Of a DNA stretch of 64,000 bases, positions 1 to 10,155 are shown one piece after another. The notes beneath the pieces are model-generated. The model was not told where the DNA came from. It did no database searches and was given only the letters and a program-made list of their open reading frames with translations. The DNA is taken from NCBI GenBank assembly GCA_013368325.1, contig JAACJK010000220.1:1116001-1180000 (forward strand), given 5' to 3'. Source of the DNA: Ephemerocybe angulata. Its lineage: Eukaryota > Basidiomycota > Agaricomycetes > Agaricales > Psathyrellaceae. The stretch's first letter is position 1. Each line of letters opens with the position of its first letter. A program made the translations under genes and the position numbers.

Positions 1-1
1 A

Positions 2-718
2 CTTGCAATCTTCAAGACGTTCGAGCCTGGACACCTACATGACGACGACTTCGGTTTCAACATCTACTTGGACCCAAGTTCCGACATTTTCCGCCGCGAC
101 AGACCTGACTTCATTTTCAACTTCAGTAATACGACGGACACCTTGACGTGCGGAGAGGTTTTCAAGGCCTTCGTAGAGGAGTTGGATCTCTCCCATGTCC
201 AAACACTGAGAATTTCGGAGGGAATGTCGCCTCTAACCGCCAACGAGTGGAGGATGGCGTGCACCGATTTGAAAGCCCTCAAAACCATCATCTTTGAAAC
301 TTCGGACGTCAGCGATTTCCTGGGCCAGCTGGGAAAGGTGCCAACAAACATCGACTCTACCATACCCGTCACTGCCCCCTTCCCATCCTTGTCAAAACTT
401 GTCTTTCATTGTCTCAACTTCCTGCAATACTTCCCCACTGGGTCGCATTTCACATCTGCCCTCATCCCTGCCCTAAAACGCCAACAAGAGGCATCACCCC
501 TTTCTGTAAAACTGGAAATCCTTGCATGCAATGGCTTCAACCACACACAGCACAAGAAAGTATGTGAATCTCTCCCAAATCTTGCCTTCCTGTGGGATAA
601 CTATGAGGATAATTGTGATGACGACGATGACGATGATGAAGGTGAGGGAGAGTGGGAAGACGAAGATGACGGTGACAGTGACATCGAGGACGATAGCGAG
701 GAGGAGGACGAGGCTTAG
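2..718 (+). CDS. F-box/LRR-type protein, C-terminal part (5' end outside window)
   Basis: The reading frame is open from base 2 to a TAG at 716-718, so only the last 238 codons are present and the start lies upstream of the window. The visible part resembles the leucine-rich C-terminal half of mushroom F-box proteins: it aligns by eye with the C-terminal third of the F-box gene at 5737-7482, sharing a Leu-x4-Leu-(S/T)-x2-Glu-Trp stretch, a Pro-Phe-Pro-(S/A)-Leu stretch and a His-x2-Val near the end. The last 35 residues or so are almost entirely Asp/Glu/Gly/Ser. The F-box itself is not in the window, so a role as substrate receptor of an SCF ubiquitin ligase is inferred only from the similarity to that neighbour. 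Confidence 0.6.
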   Translation, partial: LAIFKTFEPGHLHDDDFGFNIYLDPSSDIFRRDRPDFIFNFSNTTDTLTCGEVFKAFVEELDLSHVQTLRISEGMSPLTANEWRMACTDLKALKTIIFETSDVSDFLGQLGKVPTNIDSTIPVTAPFPSLSKLVFHCLNFLQYFPTGSHFTSALIPALKRQQEASPLSVKLEILACNGFNHTQHKKVCESLPNLAFLWDNYEDNCDDDDDDDEGEGEWEDEDDGDSDIEDDSEEEDEA

Positions 719-838
719 AGCTTAGAGATTGGAGGCTGTTTAAACATATTTCCATTGACTATATTGGAGCTTGAAACTTCAACGGAAGAGCAGACTGTCT
801 GGTGGACCTATTTGACTTGTATTTGACACATCAATTGT

Positions 839-2425
839 TTATCGCGTAGCCCTATATGCCTTCATAATCTGGACAAGCACCCAGCAATTCCCCATAACGT
901 ATATCAACCCTCTAACCCAAAGGCTAAAGTACACATTCTCCCCCAAGAACTCAAGCTTATAAGCTTCGCTGAGCCAGAGGCCCTGGGTTGCCGCCCATAC
1001 GACAATGCAGGAGAAGGCTCGTCTCCACGACATGCTAAGCTCTGGGAGTAGCAATGGGAGAAGAAGAAGGTACCACAGGAAGTACTAGTGATGAATGTTC
1101 AATTAGCTTCACGGCGAAAGAAGGGAAGGTGAAGGGGCACTAACTTGCGATGTGCAGACCTTATTGAACACAACAAAGACAACCGTCTGGACGAACCAGG
1201 CGAAGACAAGGTCTCGTTTTGTTCTGCCGAACGCCAACCCTGTCCCAAGGGCCAATCCCATTTGCGGGACAAAGCTCGTCAGTGGCGAGCGGATGAGTTC
1301 GTTCCACCAGGGTAAAGGGACGGCTTCTGCGGTAGGAGGCGACGACGACGGGTATATGAGATACGTGAGGTAGAAGTAGGGCGAGAAGTTGTGTCGATGG
1401 TCCAGCCTGTGTACGTGGTATAGATAGGATTCGAAGAGGAATGGATAGCCCCAACTGTTGACACAAAGTTTCATCAGTTTTGTAGGTCAAAAGACACGGT
1501 GCAGAGTACCCACATCGCGTAGCATAAAGCCCCTAGCAACACAAATGTAGAAGCGCTGACGATTCCGAACCGAATTGTCTTCGGGTTCACAAGCGTCGCA
1601 ATGCGTCCCATCTTCGCTCTCTCCCTTGAGGAATAAGAGGTTGCCGTGATGACCCCCAGCAAGCTGACACCGTAGACCACAGGGTATATTTTCCAGTGCG
1701 TGCTAAGCCCCAGCAAAACCCCGGCCCAATCCCAATTCTCGTTCATCGCCGCATACAGCGTCGCCAACACAAACAGCGAGAGAACACTCTCCGAGGACCC
1801 TCTTGTCGAGATGGAGAATACTAGAGGGTTCAGAAGGTGCACCGCGCTGTAAATGGTGGCCATCCGCTCCCTCCTCTCTTCCAAGTAAGGATTGAGTTTC
1901 CTGCGCTTGCCAGCACCAGAGCCCGATGACGACGACTCCCCAGGCGACTGGTCGGCCTCAGGGATGATTTCGGTCAAGAGCATGCGGTATATCAGCCACC
2001 CGTTGAGTAGATCGCACGCTGCGAAGACGTATTTTCCAAACGAGGGGTGAAGCCAGGCGTTTGGCGTCAGCAGTAGAGCCAGAAGGGGCGTGTATCTGTA
2101 CGTTTCGCGTGTATACGGGCTAGAGATTCGATTGAAAGCTGTAAGAACAGTATCGCCGAAGGCATGCCAGCCGAACGCACCTTCCAAAGCCAAAATTGAA
2201 CCCGAAGAAACCCTGCAATGGGCCTGCTGCCTGGTTCTCGTCTCCTGCCCCGGGATTGGAAATGAAGATGGCAGCGTCCGTGAAGACGCGGTAATCCACG
2301 TCTGTGTATTTTACCAGCGAGCGGGCATCGTGCCACTCGCTGTAGAGGATGAGCCCTACCCTGAGGAGAGCCGAGGATATGAGGACATTTCGAAAAGTGA
2401 ACGAGGGGAGAGAGGAAGCCGTCAT
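839..2425 (-). CDS. GPI14: GPI mannosyltransferase 1 (PIG-M/Gpi14 family)
   Basis: Exons on the minus strand are 2425-2181, 2119-1514, 1454-1145 and 1084-839; introns are 59-61 nt and the frame closes to 468 residues. The enzyme adds the first mannose to GlcN-PI in the ER lumen during GPI-anchor synthesis, using dolichol-phosphate-mannose. Family signs: the TDVDY acidic motif (Asp42, Asp44) in the first luminal loop, then FTDAA, YRYTPLLALLLTPN, THWKIYP, HNFSPYFY and the FNKVCTSQYFLWY signature, within a very hydrophobic polytopic protein. A glycine/phenylalanine-rich insertion of about 25 residues sits between FTDAA and SPYTRETYRY; I find no splice sites that would remove it. A second in-frame ATG 16 codons upstream (2473) is possible but less likely, because the homologous region begins after residue 17 of that longer form. 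Confidence 0.93.
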
Positions 2426-2763
2426 GGTCGCCCCATTCAGACTGTTCGCTTTCACGTGGGACCTCCAGATCATCCCGCCAACTCGGCATCAGCTCACCCA
2501 TTCCACAATTGCAACCTCAGACCCTCTCACTTGCTTCCAGCTCATATAAATTACAACATTGGTAACAGTGATACCATGAAGCAGGACATAGTCTCGCAGG
2601 CCAACAGAATAGATAGAACGAAGGAATCTAAGAACGAACAACTATGTAGACGGAACGGGAACCGGCATGTGAACATGTAGAAGAACGAAAGCAGGGTGGG
2701 CGCTTTCATACTCAAACCTAAGAGGACAGTCAGTTGACTGAAGGGGAGTAAAGACGCGACGTT

Positions 2764-3667
2764 TCATACGTATTGCGATAGCCAGCGGAAGCCTAGGAGG
2801 GCCTTTGAGTAAACGTGATTCTTGGTGACGAAAGGGATGACATACCTTCTGCGTAACCCTGCCTCTGCACAACGGAGCACATGAAGATCTCAATGGGTCG
2901 GATATCGCTCAGGGGGTTGTTGGAGCCCTAAAGATGAATGAGAAGGGAGGCACATAAGAGAAGGCGGGCTGGCGAACCTTTCCAGTGGTCTGGTATAAGC
3001 CAAGATGATGGCGAAGCTCGTCCTCGCTCACAGCGCCCGGGGCATCAATCTTGTTTCCGAAGACGAGGAAAGGCACCTTCGAAAGGTCCTCAATCGAAAG
3101 GAGAGCGTCCAGCTCTGCCTTGGCTTCCGGGAATCGCTCAAAGTCAGCACTGTCGACAAGGAAGACAATGCCATCGACTTCGGGGAAGTAGTCGCGCCAA
3201 AGACGACGAGCTGGGATAACGAGTTCAGAAAGATAACAGTAACGGTTTATCGGTAAGACAAACCCTGTTGATGTCCACCCAAGTCAAAGGTTGTGAACTT
3301 GATCTTGCCCATGGCAAGTTCCTCAGACGCTGTGAAGGGTTTTGGTGAATATTGTCCGAATTTGGATCGTATACGTGGAGACACGTACTGGGATGAAGTG
3401 TGGGCTGGAGAGTAGCGAGGCGGTCGTTCTTCAACATGTGGAGCAGTGTCTATAGAGGTGCTTCAGTCAACAACGGCGGTGAATGGCGGTCAAGAGACTC
3501 ACTGTCTTTCCAGCATTGTCAAGACCAAGGAAAAGGATTTTGGCGTTCTTGGACGCCAGGCCTGTATTTCCGGATTAGTTACCCGTACAGGAGGGCCCAA
3601 CGACCGGTTACTCACCAAGAGTAGTGAGAATATCCCAGAACCATCCAAACCAGTCGCCGACACCCAT
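2764..3667 (-). CDS. SAR1: Small GTPase Sar1 (COPII coat assembly)
   Basis: Seven exons: 3667-3616, 3561-3503, 3449-3389, 3329-3264, 3210-2978, 2927-2846, 2792-2764. Introns are 50-59 nt and the product is 193 residues. Sar1 is recruited to ER membranes, exchanges GDP for GTP with Sec12 and starts COPII vesicle budding. Visible motifs are the amphipathic N-terminus rich in Trp and Phe ([12 protein letters not shown]), the P-loop GLDNAGKT (residues 30-37), QPTLHPTSEEL as switch I, DLGGHQQARRLW as switch II, and NKID. The last exon ends in WLSQYV, typical for Sar1, which lacks the C-terminal prenylation motif of Rabs. The gene follows the GPI mannosyltransferase gene head to tail, and its promoter faces the coiled-coil gene at 4080. 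Confidence 0.97.
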
Positions 3668-4079
3668 GATTACTTGTTGTAAGGATTAGAGGAGTGAGGT
3701 ATAGTCAAGGTATAAGTGGAGCAGCACAAGACGTGGAATTGCGTGGAACGGGACCAGAGGGCCTCGTCCGGAACGGCATCAAGTTCCCACGTTGACACAG
3801 CCGGTGATCCCAAGGTGATGGTGAACTCAGAACATGAATCCGATTCCTTTCGAACTTTGTTCTCGACCAGAAAGTGTTCAGGAAACGAGGGTCAACCTAG
3901 ATTGAGTGCTCAGTGAGCGAAGGGCGATGGATATATTCTAAGCCTCTTCACAGGTTAAGCAAGCCATAGTCTGGACTAACAGGGGTGTGACACGGCGTGA
4001 CTTGGATTTGATCGGGCAGCCAGCCTTGGTCGCCGTGCCCAGATCGCTTGAAGGCCCAAACCTGGACTCTCCTACGACC
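3668..4079. promoter_or_regulatory. Divergent intergenic region between SAR1 and the coiled-coil gene
   Basis: These 412 bp separate the SAR1 start codon (minus) from the first ATG of the coiled-coil gene (plus), so they must hold both promoters and 5' leaders. I see no clear TATA box. The coiled-coil frame stays open upstream to a GTG at 3987 but has no ATG before 4080. Confidence 0.5.
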
Positions 4080-5555
4080 ATGGAGGACGACATCGTCACG
4101 TCTTTACCCCACCTCAACGTACCTACTTCCTCCCAGCCTACGGAGAGGACCTTGGCTCCCGGTCCTCGCTTTTCAGACGACAATGCCAGCCGCGACTACA
4201 TTCCCTCAGACACGACTTCCGATTCCGACTCCTATGCCACCGCCTCCGACGACGACCAAAGGATCCCCGGTGAATTTATAGTTTCCTTGGACACGGAGCA
4301 AGTTACCGACTCGCCCTCCAGCCAGAAGGACGAGGAGAATAAAGTCGAGTCGCAGGCCTTGGGGTTGCTTTCTTCTTCGGAGACTCTAAAGGATTCCTTG
4401 GATACCGATACTCTTCGCGAACAACTGGAGCACGCCCGTCTGCTCCTTGCTCAGGCTTTGGCACTCCCTGAGGACGAAAAGGCAAAATCAACTCTACAGC
4501 TTACGCAGATGACTGAAGCTCTGAAGGCAAAGGACGTGGAAGTAATCGCTCTTCAGGACACACTTGATCAGGCCAAAAAGCTTGCGGAACTCAACGAGGA
4601 AGACCTTCAAAGGCAATATACCCGCGTTTCCAAGGAACTGGAGGCCCAGGCAACGGACGTTGATACACTTCGTCGAAACCTTGGCCAAGCTAGGTTCGAC
4701 GCCGAAACTGCCAAAGCACGGCTTGGCGCTCAAGAGGAATCTCACAAAGCTCGCATTGCCCAGCTTTCGGAAACCGTGAAGGCTAAAGACTTCGATAACA
4801 TCTCCCTCCAGCAGCAGCTTGGCAAGGTATCGCACCAGCTCGCAGAAACCAGGAAGCTCCACGAAGGCAAAGAGAAAGACCTTACGGCCCGCGTACACAT
4901 TCTTGAGACTCAGCTAGCATCGGCGACATCGTATTCAAAATCTCTCCGCCAGGAGCTCGGAGGAGTACGACAGAAACTTGAACAAGAACGAGAACAAGCA
5001 GGGCTAAATACTAAGCAACATGAAAGCCGACTGGAACAACTCTCTCGATCACTTAGGGAGAAGGACTCGAGCCTCGAAGCCACTTCTGCGAAGCTAGTCA
5101 AGGCATACGAGGATCTCGAGTCGGCTGCCAGTCGTATTCAATCTGACAAAAGTCAATTTGCCGACCTAGCGTGCAAGTGGGCGGATGACGCCAACGCCCT
5201 TGCAAAGTCTCGCGACGACCTCAAGGAGCGCCTCAAAGTCCATAAATTGGAGGCGCAAAACTCGCAGTCGTCTCTTGTCACCCAGTGGTCCGACGCCTAC
5301 AACAAACAGGCTGCAGAAGTCAAATCGCTGATGAGCCAACTTGACGTCGCTCGAGCTCAGTCGGTGGAAACTGAACGCCGCCACCAATGGGAAGTGAATT
5401 CCTTCCGAAAGGAACTATCTGACCTGTGGAATGCCCTCACAACGAAGAAATTCGAAGCTGACCGACTACGCACGGAACGAAAGGAGGCCACAACCAAGCT
5501 TAAAGAGGTCCAACAACAAACCACGTCTGCCAGCAGGCCAGTGACATCGATTTGA
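4080..5555 (+). CDS. Coiled-coil protein of unknown function
   Basis: Intronless, 491 residues, starting at the first in-frame ATG, which lies in a good context (ACC ATG G). Residues 1-90 are acidic and Ser/Thr-rich, probably disordered. From about residue 110 to the end the sequence is a near-continuous coiled coil with regular Leu/Ile heptads and many Gln, Glu, Lys and Arg. A motif of the form (S/T)-E-x-(L/V)-K-A-K-D or S-R-S-L-R-E-K-D recurs near residues 145, 230 and 322, suggesting units of about 85-92 residues. There is no transmembrane segment or recognisable enzyme domain. Long coiled coils like this also occur in Golgi tethers, kinesins and septum proteins, so no function can be assigned. 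Confidence 0.75.
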   Translation: MEDDIVTSLPHLNVPTSSQPTERTLAPGPRFSDDNASRDYIPSDTTSDSDSYATASDDDQRIPGEFIVSLDTEQVTDSPSSQKDEENKVESQALGLLSSSETLKDSLDTDTLREQLEHARLLLAQALALPEDEKAKSTLQLTQMTEALKAKDVEVIALQDTLDQAKKLAELNEEDLQRQYTRVSKELEAQATDVDTLRRNLGQARFDAETAKARLGAQEESHKARIAQLSETVKAKDFDNISLQQQLGKVSHQLAETRKLHEGKEKDLTARVHILETQLASATSYSKSLRQELGGVRQKLEQEREQAGLNTKQHESRLEQLSRSLREKDSSLEATSAKLVKAYEDLESAASRIQSDKSQFADLACKWADDANALAKSRDDLKERLKVHKLEAQNSQSSLVTQWSDAYNKQAAEVKSLMSQLDVARAQSVETERRHQWEVNSFRKELSDLWNALTTKKFEADRLRTERKEATTKLKEVQQQTTSASRPVTSI

Positions 5556-5736
5556 CCCCAAATGCGAGAAACACTTGTTAAAGGCTGGTAACACTTGGAA
5601 AAAGGTAAGTAATGGACATATACATGCGACAATGTCACTCATTCCTGGACCTTAATGTAGGACTATCAGATGGGGTAGAGCAACGAGATACCGCCTTCTG
5701 CACGCACCTCGATAGAAAATCCTATGCATACTTCCT

Positions 5737-7482
5737 TTACATGTAATCTGAACCGTCTTCTGATTCTTCCACGAAGAGCTCTTCCAAAGGGAAGAGCTCA
5801 GCTTCTTCCACCCAGACAACCTGCAAATCGGGTACGTGTGTCCGAACCAGATCATAGTGCGTTTTGGTGAACACAGGACGGTAGCGGACGCGCAATGTGG
5901 CTATACGACCACTTTCGGGGCGGGCATTGAGGATTGAAATGAGGTTGCGAACATTCTGCGTGTTCGTGTCGGTACTTGCTTTGTAAGGGTGGTACGCTAC
6001 CTCCTTGCACTCGATTTCCGTCAGCGCCGGAAACGGCAAGGATTCTTGAAGGCCCCCGTCCTGTGAAGAGATATTGCCGGGAGTCTCGCCCATGACGGAC
6101 ATAAGGTCGAGCAACGGTTTCCAGGAAGTAACGATCTTGCTCAGAAATTCGAGTTGACAGAAGCACATCCATTCATCCCTGGAAAGCTGGTTGGTATCCA
6201 CTCGTAGGCAAAGTAGCCTGGAGAAGTCCATGTGGCCCATGAATGTACGGAGATATTCTCCAATTCTGGTGTGATGAGGAAGCTTGACCGTCAGGCTTGG
6301 AGTATCCTTCTCAGTCATATCGAACGTGAAGTCGAACTGGAGCGTGTGTGTGTGTAGTGTCTGAAAATCTCGCTCAACCAAATGAAGTCCAGGAATTGGA
6401 TATATCCCTATTTCTCGAACGCCCTGTTTCTGCCTTCGATTTTCGATAATCGGCCCTGGATGGGCTGTGAGCAGTCGCTCGAGCGCAGTATTAGACGGCT
6501 CGGACAAGTCCCCAAACAATGCATATACAGCCTCATGCAATTGGGGCAGCTGAACCACGCGCAGGAAATTCGTAATCGAAGTTGCTGAGTCTTGGATGGA
6601 GAGGGATTTCAGGGCGGGACATACGGTGATATTCGATGTGGATTCAAAATCAGTGGGGAGGAAATTGGTGAGAGAGAGGGTTTGGAGGAGGGGCATCAGA
6701 CCCAAGGAGTGGAGAAGATCCTGTGCCAGGGGACGGCGGGTGTGCGAATGAGGATCTAGGTGAAGATGCACCAACCCAGGTCCTAAAGGTAGGTCGGTCC
6801 AAGTATTCAGGACCACCCCAGCAATTTCAAGTTGTTTGAGTAACGGTGCTCCACTATGGAAGAGATCCTTGGAGAACTCCGAGTTCTCGCTGGCGAGGAA
6901 GCCATCGGAGTCATGCTGGATAAACGACTGGAGTTCCGGTCCTATCCCGGAGAATTTAGAGAGAAGGAGTGAATCCATATATCCGGTGAGGTGCAAATAC
7001 TTGATGCGATGGGATTGAGAGTGAACAATGTCCAAAGCATCTATGAGGTGCGTAGAATCGGAATACCAGTGTATGCGTATATAGAGTGGCGAGTTTTGCG
7101 ATCGCTCCAGCATGACAGGGACGTGCCGCAGTGGTTTGTCGGGAACGATTGGGATGTCTGTCCAGAGAGTCGCATCGTCGATGGCGATTGCCCTCCAATG
7201 CCTACAAACATGTGTGACGCTGATCCATGAAAGCACTTTGTACGTTGGGAACCAAATCCAGTCAAGGTTATCGGCCAATGATTTAGCCAGGGCCTCAAAA
7301 ATCCTTGTCAGGATCTCCACAGGGAGTTTGTTTACCGGAACGAGGGTGTTGCGACAAATCTTCAAAGCTCGGAGCTCCTCCTCGACCTCGAGCATCCGCT
7401 GTTCCACAATGTTGCGATGAGCATCGGCAATCGGGGTTTCGTTGGCTTCACGAATGAGTCTCTCCGTAACAGATGACCACAT
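5737..7482 (-). CDS. F-box protein with leucine-rich C-terminus
   Basis: A single coding exon of 581 residues. After a short N-terminal coiled coil (about residues 20-45) comes a canonical F-box: LPVEILTRIFEAL, then ISVTHVCRHWRAIAIDDATLWTDI (about residues 50-108). This is the Skp1-binding module of SCF ubiquitin ligases. The remainder has irregular leucine-rich repeats, as in the large Agaricomycete F-box families, and ends in an acidic tail. Upstream, a good donor (7550-7549) and a CAG acceptor just before 7490 suggest a 5' UTR intron at about 7491-7550, because reading through it does not extend the frame. Its C-terminal third resembles the fragment at 2-718. The target protein is unknown. 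Confidence 0.85.
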   Translation of the reverse strand: MWSSVTERLIREANETPIADAHRNIVEQRMLEVEEELRALKICRNTLVPVNKLPVEILTRIFEALAKSLADNLDWIWFPTYKVLSWISVTHVCRHWRAIAIDDATLWTDIPIVPDKPLRHVPVMLERSQNSPLYIRIHWYSDSTHLIDALDIVHSQSHRIKYLHLTGYMDSLLLSKFSGIGPELQSFIQHDSDGFLASENSEFSKDLFHSGAPLLKQLEIAGVVLNTWTDLPLGPGLVHLHLDPHSHTRRPLAQDLLHSLGLMPLLQTLSLTNFLPTDFESTSNITVCPALKSLSIQDSATSITNFLRVVQLPQLHEAVYALFGDLSEPSNTALERLLTAHPGPIIENRRQKQGVREIGIYPIPGLHLVERDFQTLHTHTLQFDFTFDMTEKDTPSLTVKLPHHTRIGEYLRTFMGHMDFSRLLCLRVDTNQLSRDEWMCFCQLEFLSKIVTSWKPLLDLMSVMGETPGNISSQDGGLQESLPFPALTEIECKEVAYHPYKASTDTNTQNVRNLISILNARPESGRIATLRVRYRPVFTKTHYDLVRTHVPDLQVVWVEEAELFPLEELFVEESEDGSDYM

Positions 7483-8125
7483 GGATTTATCTGAAAAGTG
7501 AGTATCATCAGTGAATGTATCGTAGCGGTTCTACCGCAATTAAGTACCTCGTAGTGTGCGCGTCGAAGCTCAAAGGAAAGAGCAGTCATTGGCATCTCTG
7601 ATGCTGGAATCCGCTATTGATCCGGGACGTCCGGTCGTGCACCGGTCGTGCCACACACTTGCGCTTGGACCAGCAGGACCATACCGAAACTGCTATGGTT
7701 GCACCTCTAGATGCAGAAATGTGCTCATATTTCGACCGCATGGCCTGCCCCAATTGACTCCTCCTGGTCGAACTCGGTTAGAATTGTTGGGGGCGGACAA
7801 GATGTGCCAGCAGTGGGTTCTCCTTGAAATCTACCAACAATTCCATGCAGTGATACTAATAGATTCCGGTGCTGTAAGCCACACCCAATCGATTATGCCA
7901 CAAGTATTGTGGGGGCTCGAAGGGACGAGTCCACAAAGGTGTTGTACGAGCAGGATTGCGGCACGTTGCACTGACATCGCCTCGTGGTCAATTTAGCGCC
8001 CGCTTTGGCAGAGCTTCGATGGCTCGATCTGGGCATCAGCTCTGCAAGAGGTTCTTTCTATCCACATCCACCACCTGGATAGAACCATCCTTTCCCCCCA
8101 TACAGAGCAACATTCCCTATCCTCA
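7483..8125. other. Intergenic, divergent promoters
   Basis: A 643-bp region between the F-box gene (minus) and the coiled-coil gene at 8126 (plus). Apart from the possible 5' UTR intron at 7491-7550 it contains only short frames without family features. I see no TATA box or repeat. Confidence 0.5.
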
Positions 8126-9988
8126 ATGTTTCTCTCGTCTGGCGGCAGGAAGGGCAGCGGTGCTACCACCTGGGCCAACGACTGGCTGTTGGACTTGGCC
8201 AAAACACGTGGATCTCTGTCCCCTCAAGGTACTGTAGACTATACAGGTTCCTTGAAGGGCACTGTCAAGGATGAGAGCCAAAATGGGAAGGTCGACGTTC
8301 CTTCGAGCGATTCTGAAACGGGCGCCAGCAAATCATCTGCAAAGCGACTACCTGGCAAAGGCTCTACAGGCAATTCTAATACCTGGAACCCATGGTACAC
8401 AAATCGAGGAGGCCGCGCTTCACCAGTGGGATCGGATGGATCGTGGTCTGGAATGGGGGATGGGGATTCTAGTGATTCATCACAGGATTTTGCCGATGAG
8501 AGCAAAGCAGACCAGAGGAAGGGAGGTTCGAGCTCGAACATGAAGGGTATCGATAACAACACAAGCAAGCGAGGGCAGAAAGGGAAGCGCGGGCAAGGTC
8601 ATGGTGGACGTGGACGAATCCCAGACTCTTCAGAAGCACTCCGGAAAGCCCAGGTAGAACTCGAAGAGCTGCGACGGCAGCTCAAGGACGAGGAGAGTAT
8701 GGTCGACCACCTCGCCTCAACCAACGAGGACCTTGAGACCCAGCGGCAGCTCTTAATGAGCCAAATTGACGACATCAAACAGACGAAAGACCTCGAAATC
8801 GAATCGCTCCGCGAACAGCTCGACCAGGCGCACTTCAAGCTTCGCAAAGCCGAACGGCGCAACCGATACGTTGACGACTCGGACCGCTGGAAAGCGGACG
8901 CGAAGTATAGGAAGAAGCAACAGGACACGACCTCTCTCCTTTTTGGTTTCCCATCATACGACGCGGATGAGCCCCGGCGGGAGGAAATCTTGAAGGAGCG
9001 TCGAGGCGCTCAAGGTCTCGTCGCTAAGTCGGTCAACGTTGTGACGGCTATGATGAGTCGCTTCAACGAAGAGCTGTTTCAAACTGCAGCAAGTTGCTCT
9101 GACCTTGTCGAAAACATGGGGTTCGCTAAGGCTTCAATGTCTAGCGTCACTAGAGATAGAGCCGACAGGGTCCTTGGAACACGACTTGTGTCAATGATAC
9201 TTCCAACAATTCCTAAGACGAAGGGAGGAACACATATCAATCCACTCGTCGTCCAGGTTGTCATACAGACATTCTTGGCTTACTGGTGCAACTCGATTAT
9301 CGAGGCATGGTATCCGAAGCAAGCGACATTCGCAGAGTTTCTGGTGGATGTCTCGTCGAAACTCAAGGTCGGAGGTAAGTACTAAGTACTGAATACCCCT
9401 TGAGCCTTGCTAATACACTCACCGATCCTCTTGTCCGATATAGCCAACCCAAATATTTGCGGCAAGAAAACGGTGATAACCCAGAAGCACACACGAGAAT
9501 CAAACCACCTGTTCGGAGAGTGGGTCGATGATATGTTGGACGACCTGACCGGTGTCCTATCGCTTTTCGGCTGGAGCGTCGAGCTACCTTCCAGCACATC
9601 CCACTCCACTTTTTTCAGCCCTCCCTCCGTCCACGAGCCTTTCCTCGCCCTCGTCAAGGATGCATACGACATACGTACGGCAATGGCGGAAATAAGCACA
9701 TCAGGGGACGTCGACCTCGTCATCGTCTCTTGTGACACCCCGTTCAACGAATTATGGATGCAGGACGCCTACGGCGACGCCCGAACTCGCGCTATGAAAG
9801 GCATTGACCGCAACCCGTATGGGAAAACGACTATCGAGTGCGTCGTCGCCACAACGGGCATCGGGTTGCAACGCGAAGTTTTGAAGGCTCACACCCCGAG
9901 CGGAGTGGTCAGCAGGGAGATAGAGATGGTACTCAAGCCGCGCGTAGTCCTGGAGTACACAATGCTGGACGCGTTCGTATCCAGTTGA
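8126..9988 (+). CDS. Coiled-coil protein with conserved-looking C-terminal region, unknown function
   Basis: Two exons, 8126-9374 and 9444-9988, joined in frame across a 69-nt GT-AG intron, giving 597 residues. Residues 1-30 include an ANDWLLDLAK stretch. Residues 40-168 are low-complexity Gly/Ser/Lys. Residues 170-245 form a coiled coil rich in Glu, Gln, Arg and Leu. The rest (about 260-597) is a compact mixed-composition region with FGFPSYDADEP, LAYWCNSIIEAWYP and DTPFNELWMQDAYGD, which looks like a folded domain. I do not recognise it as a named family; genes of this shape (low complexity, coil, C-terminal domain split by one intron) are common hypothetical proteins in mushrooms. There is no signal peptide or membrane segment. 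Confidence 0.8.
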
Positions 9989-10155
9989 TAGTGCCGCGTT
10001 GCGACAGGGCAGGATGAGGATGTGCAAATTAAGAATAAATTTACAGGGATTACTAGGTTCAAAAATACTCAAAAAATTCGAAGAATGTGTACAGTAGATC
10101 AGTAGGTTATCGCGAAACACCTTCGCCGGCGGTTAAACGTTAAGACATCGCCGTG

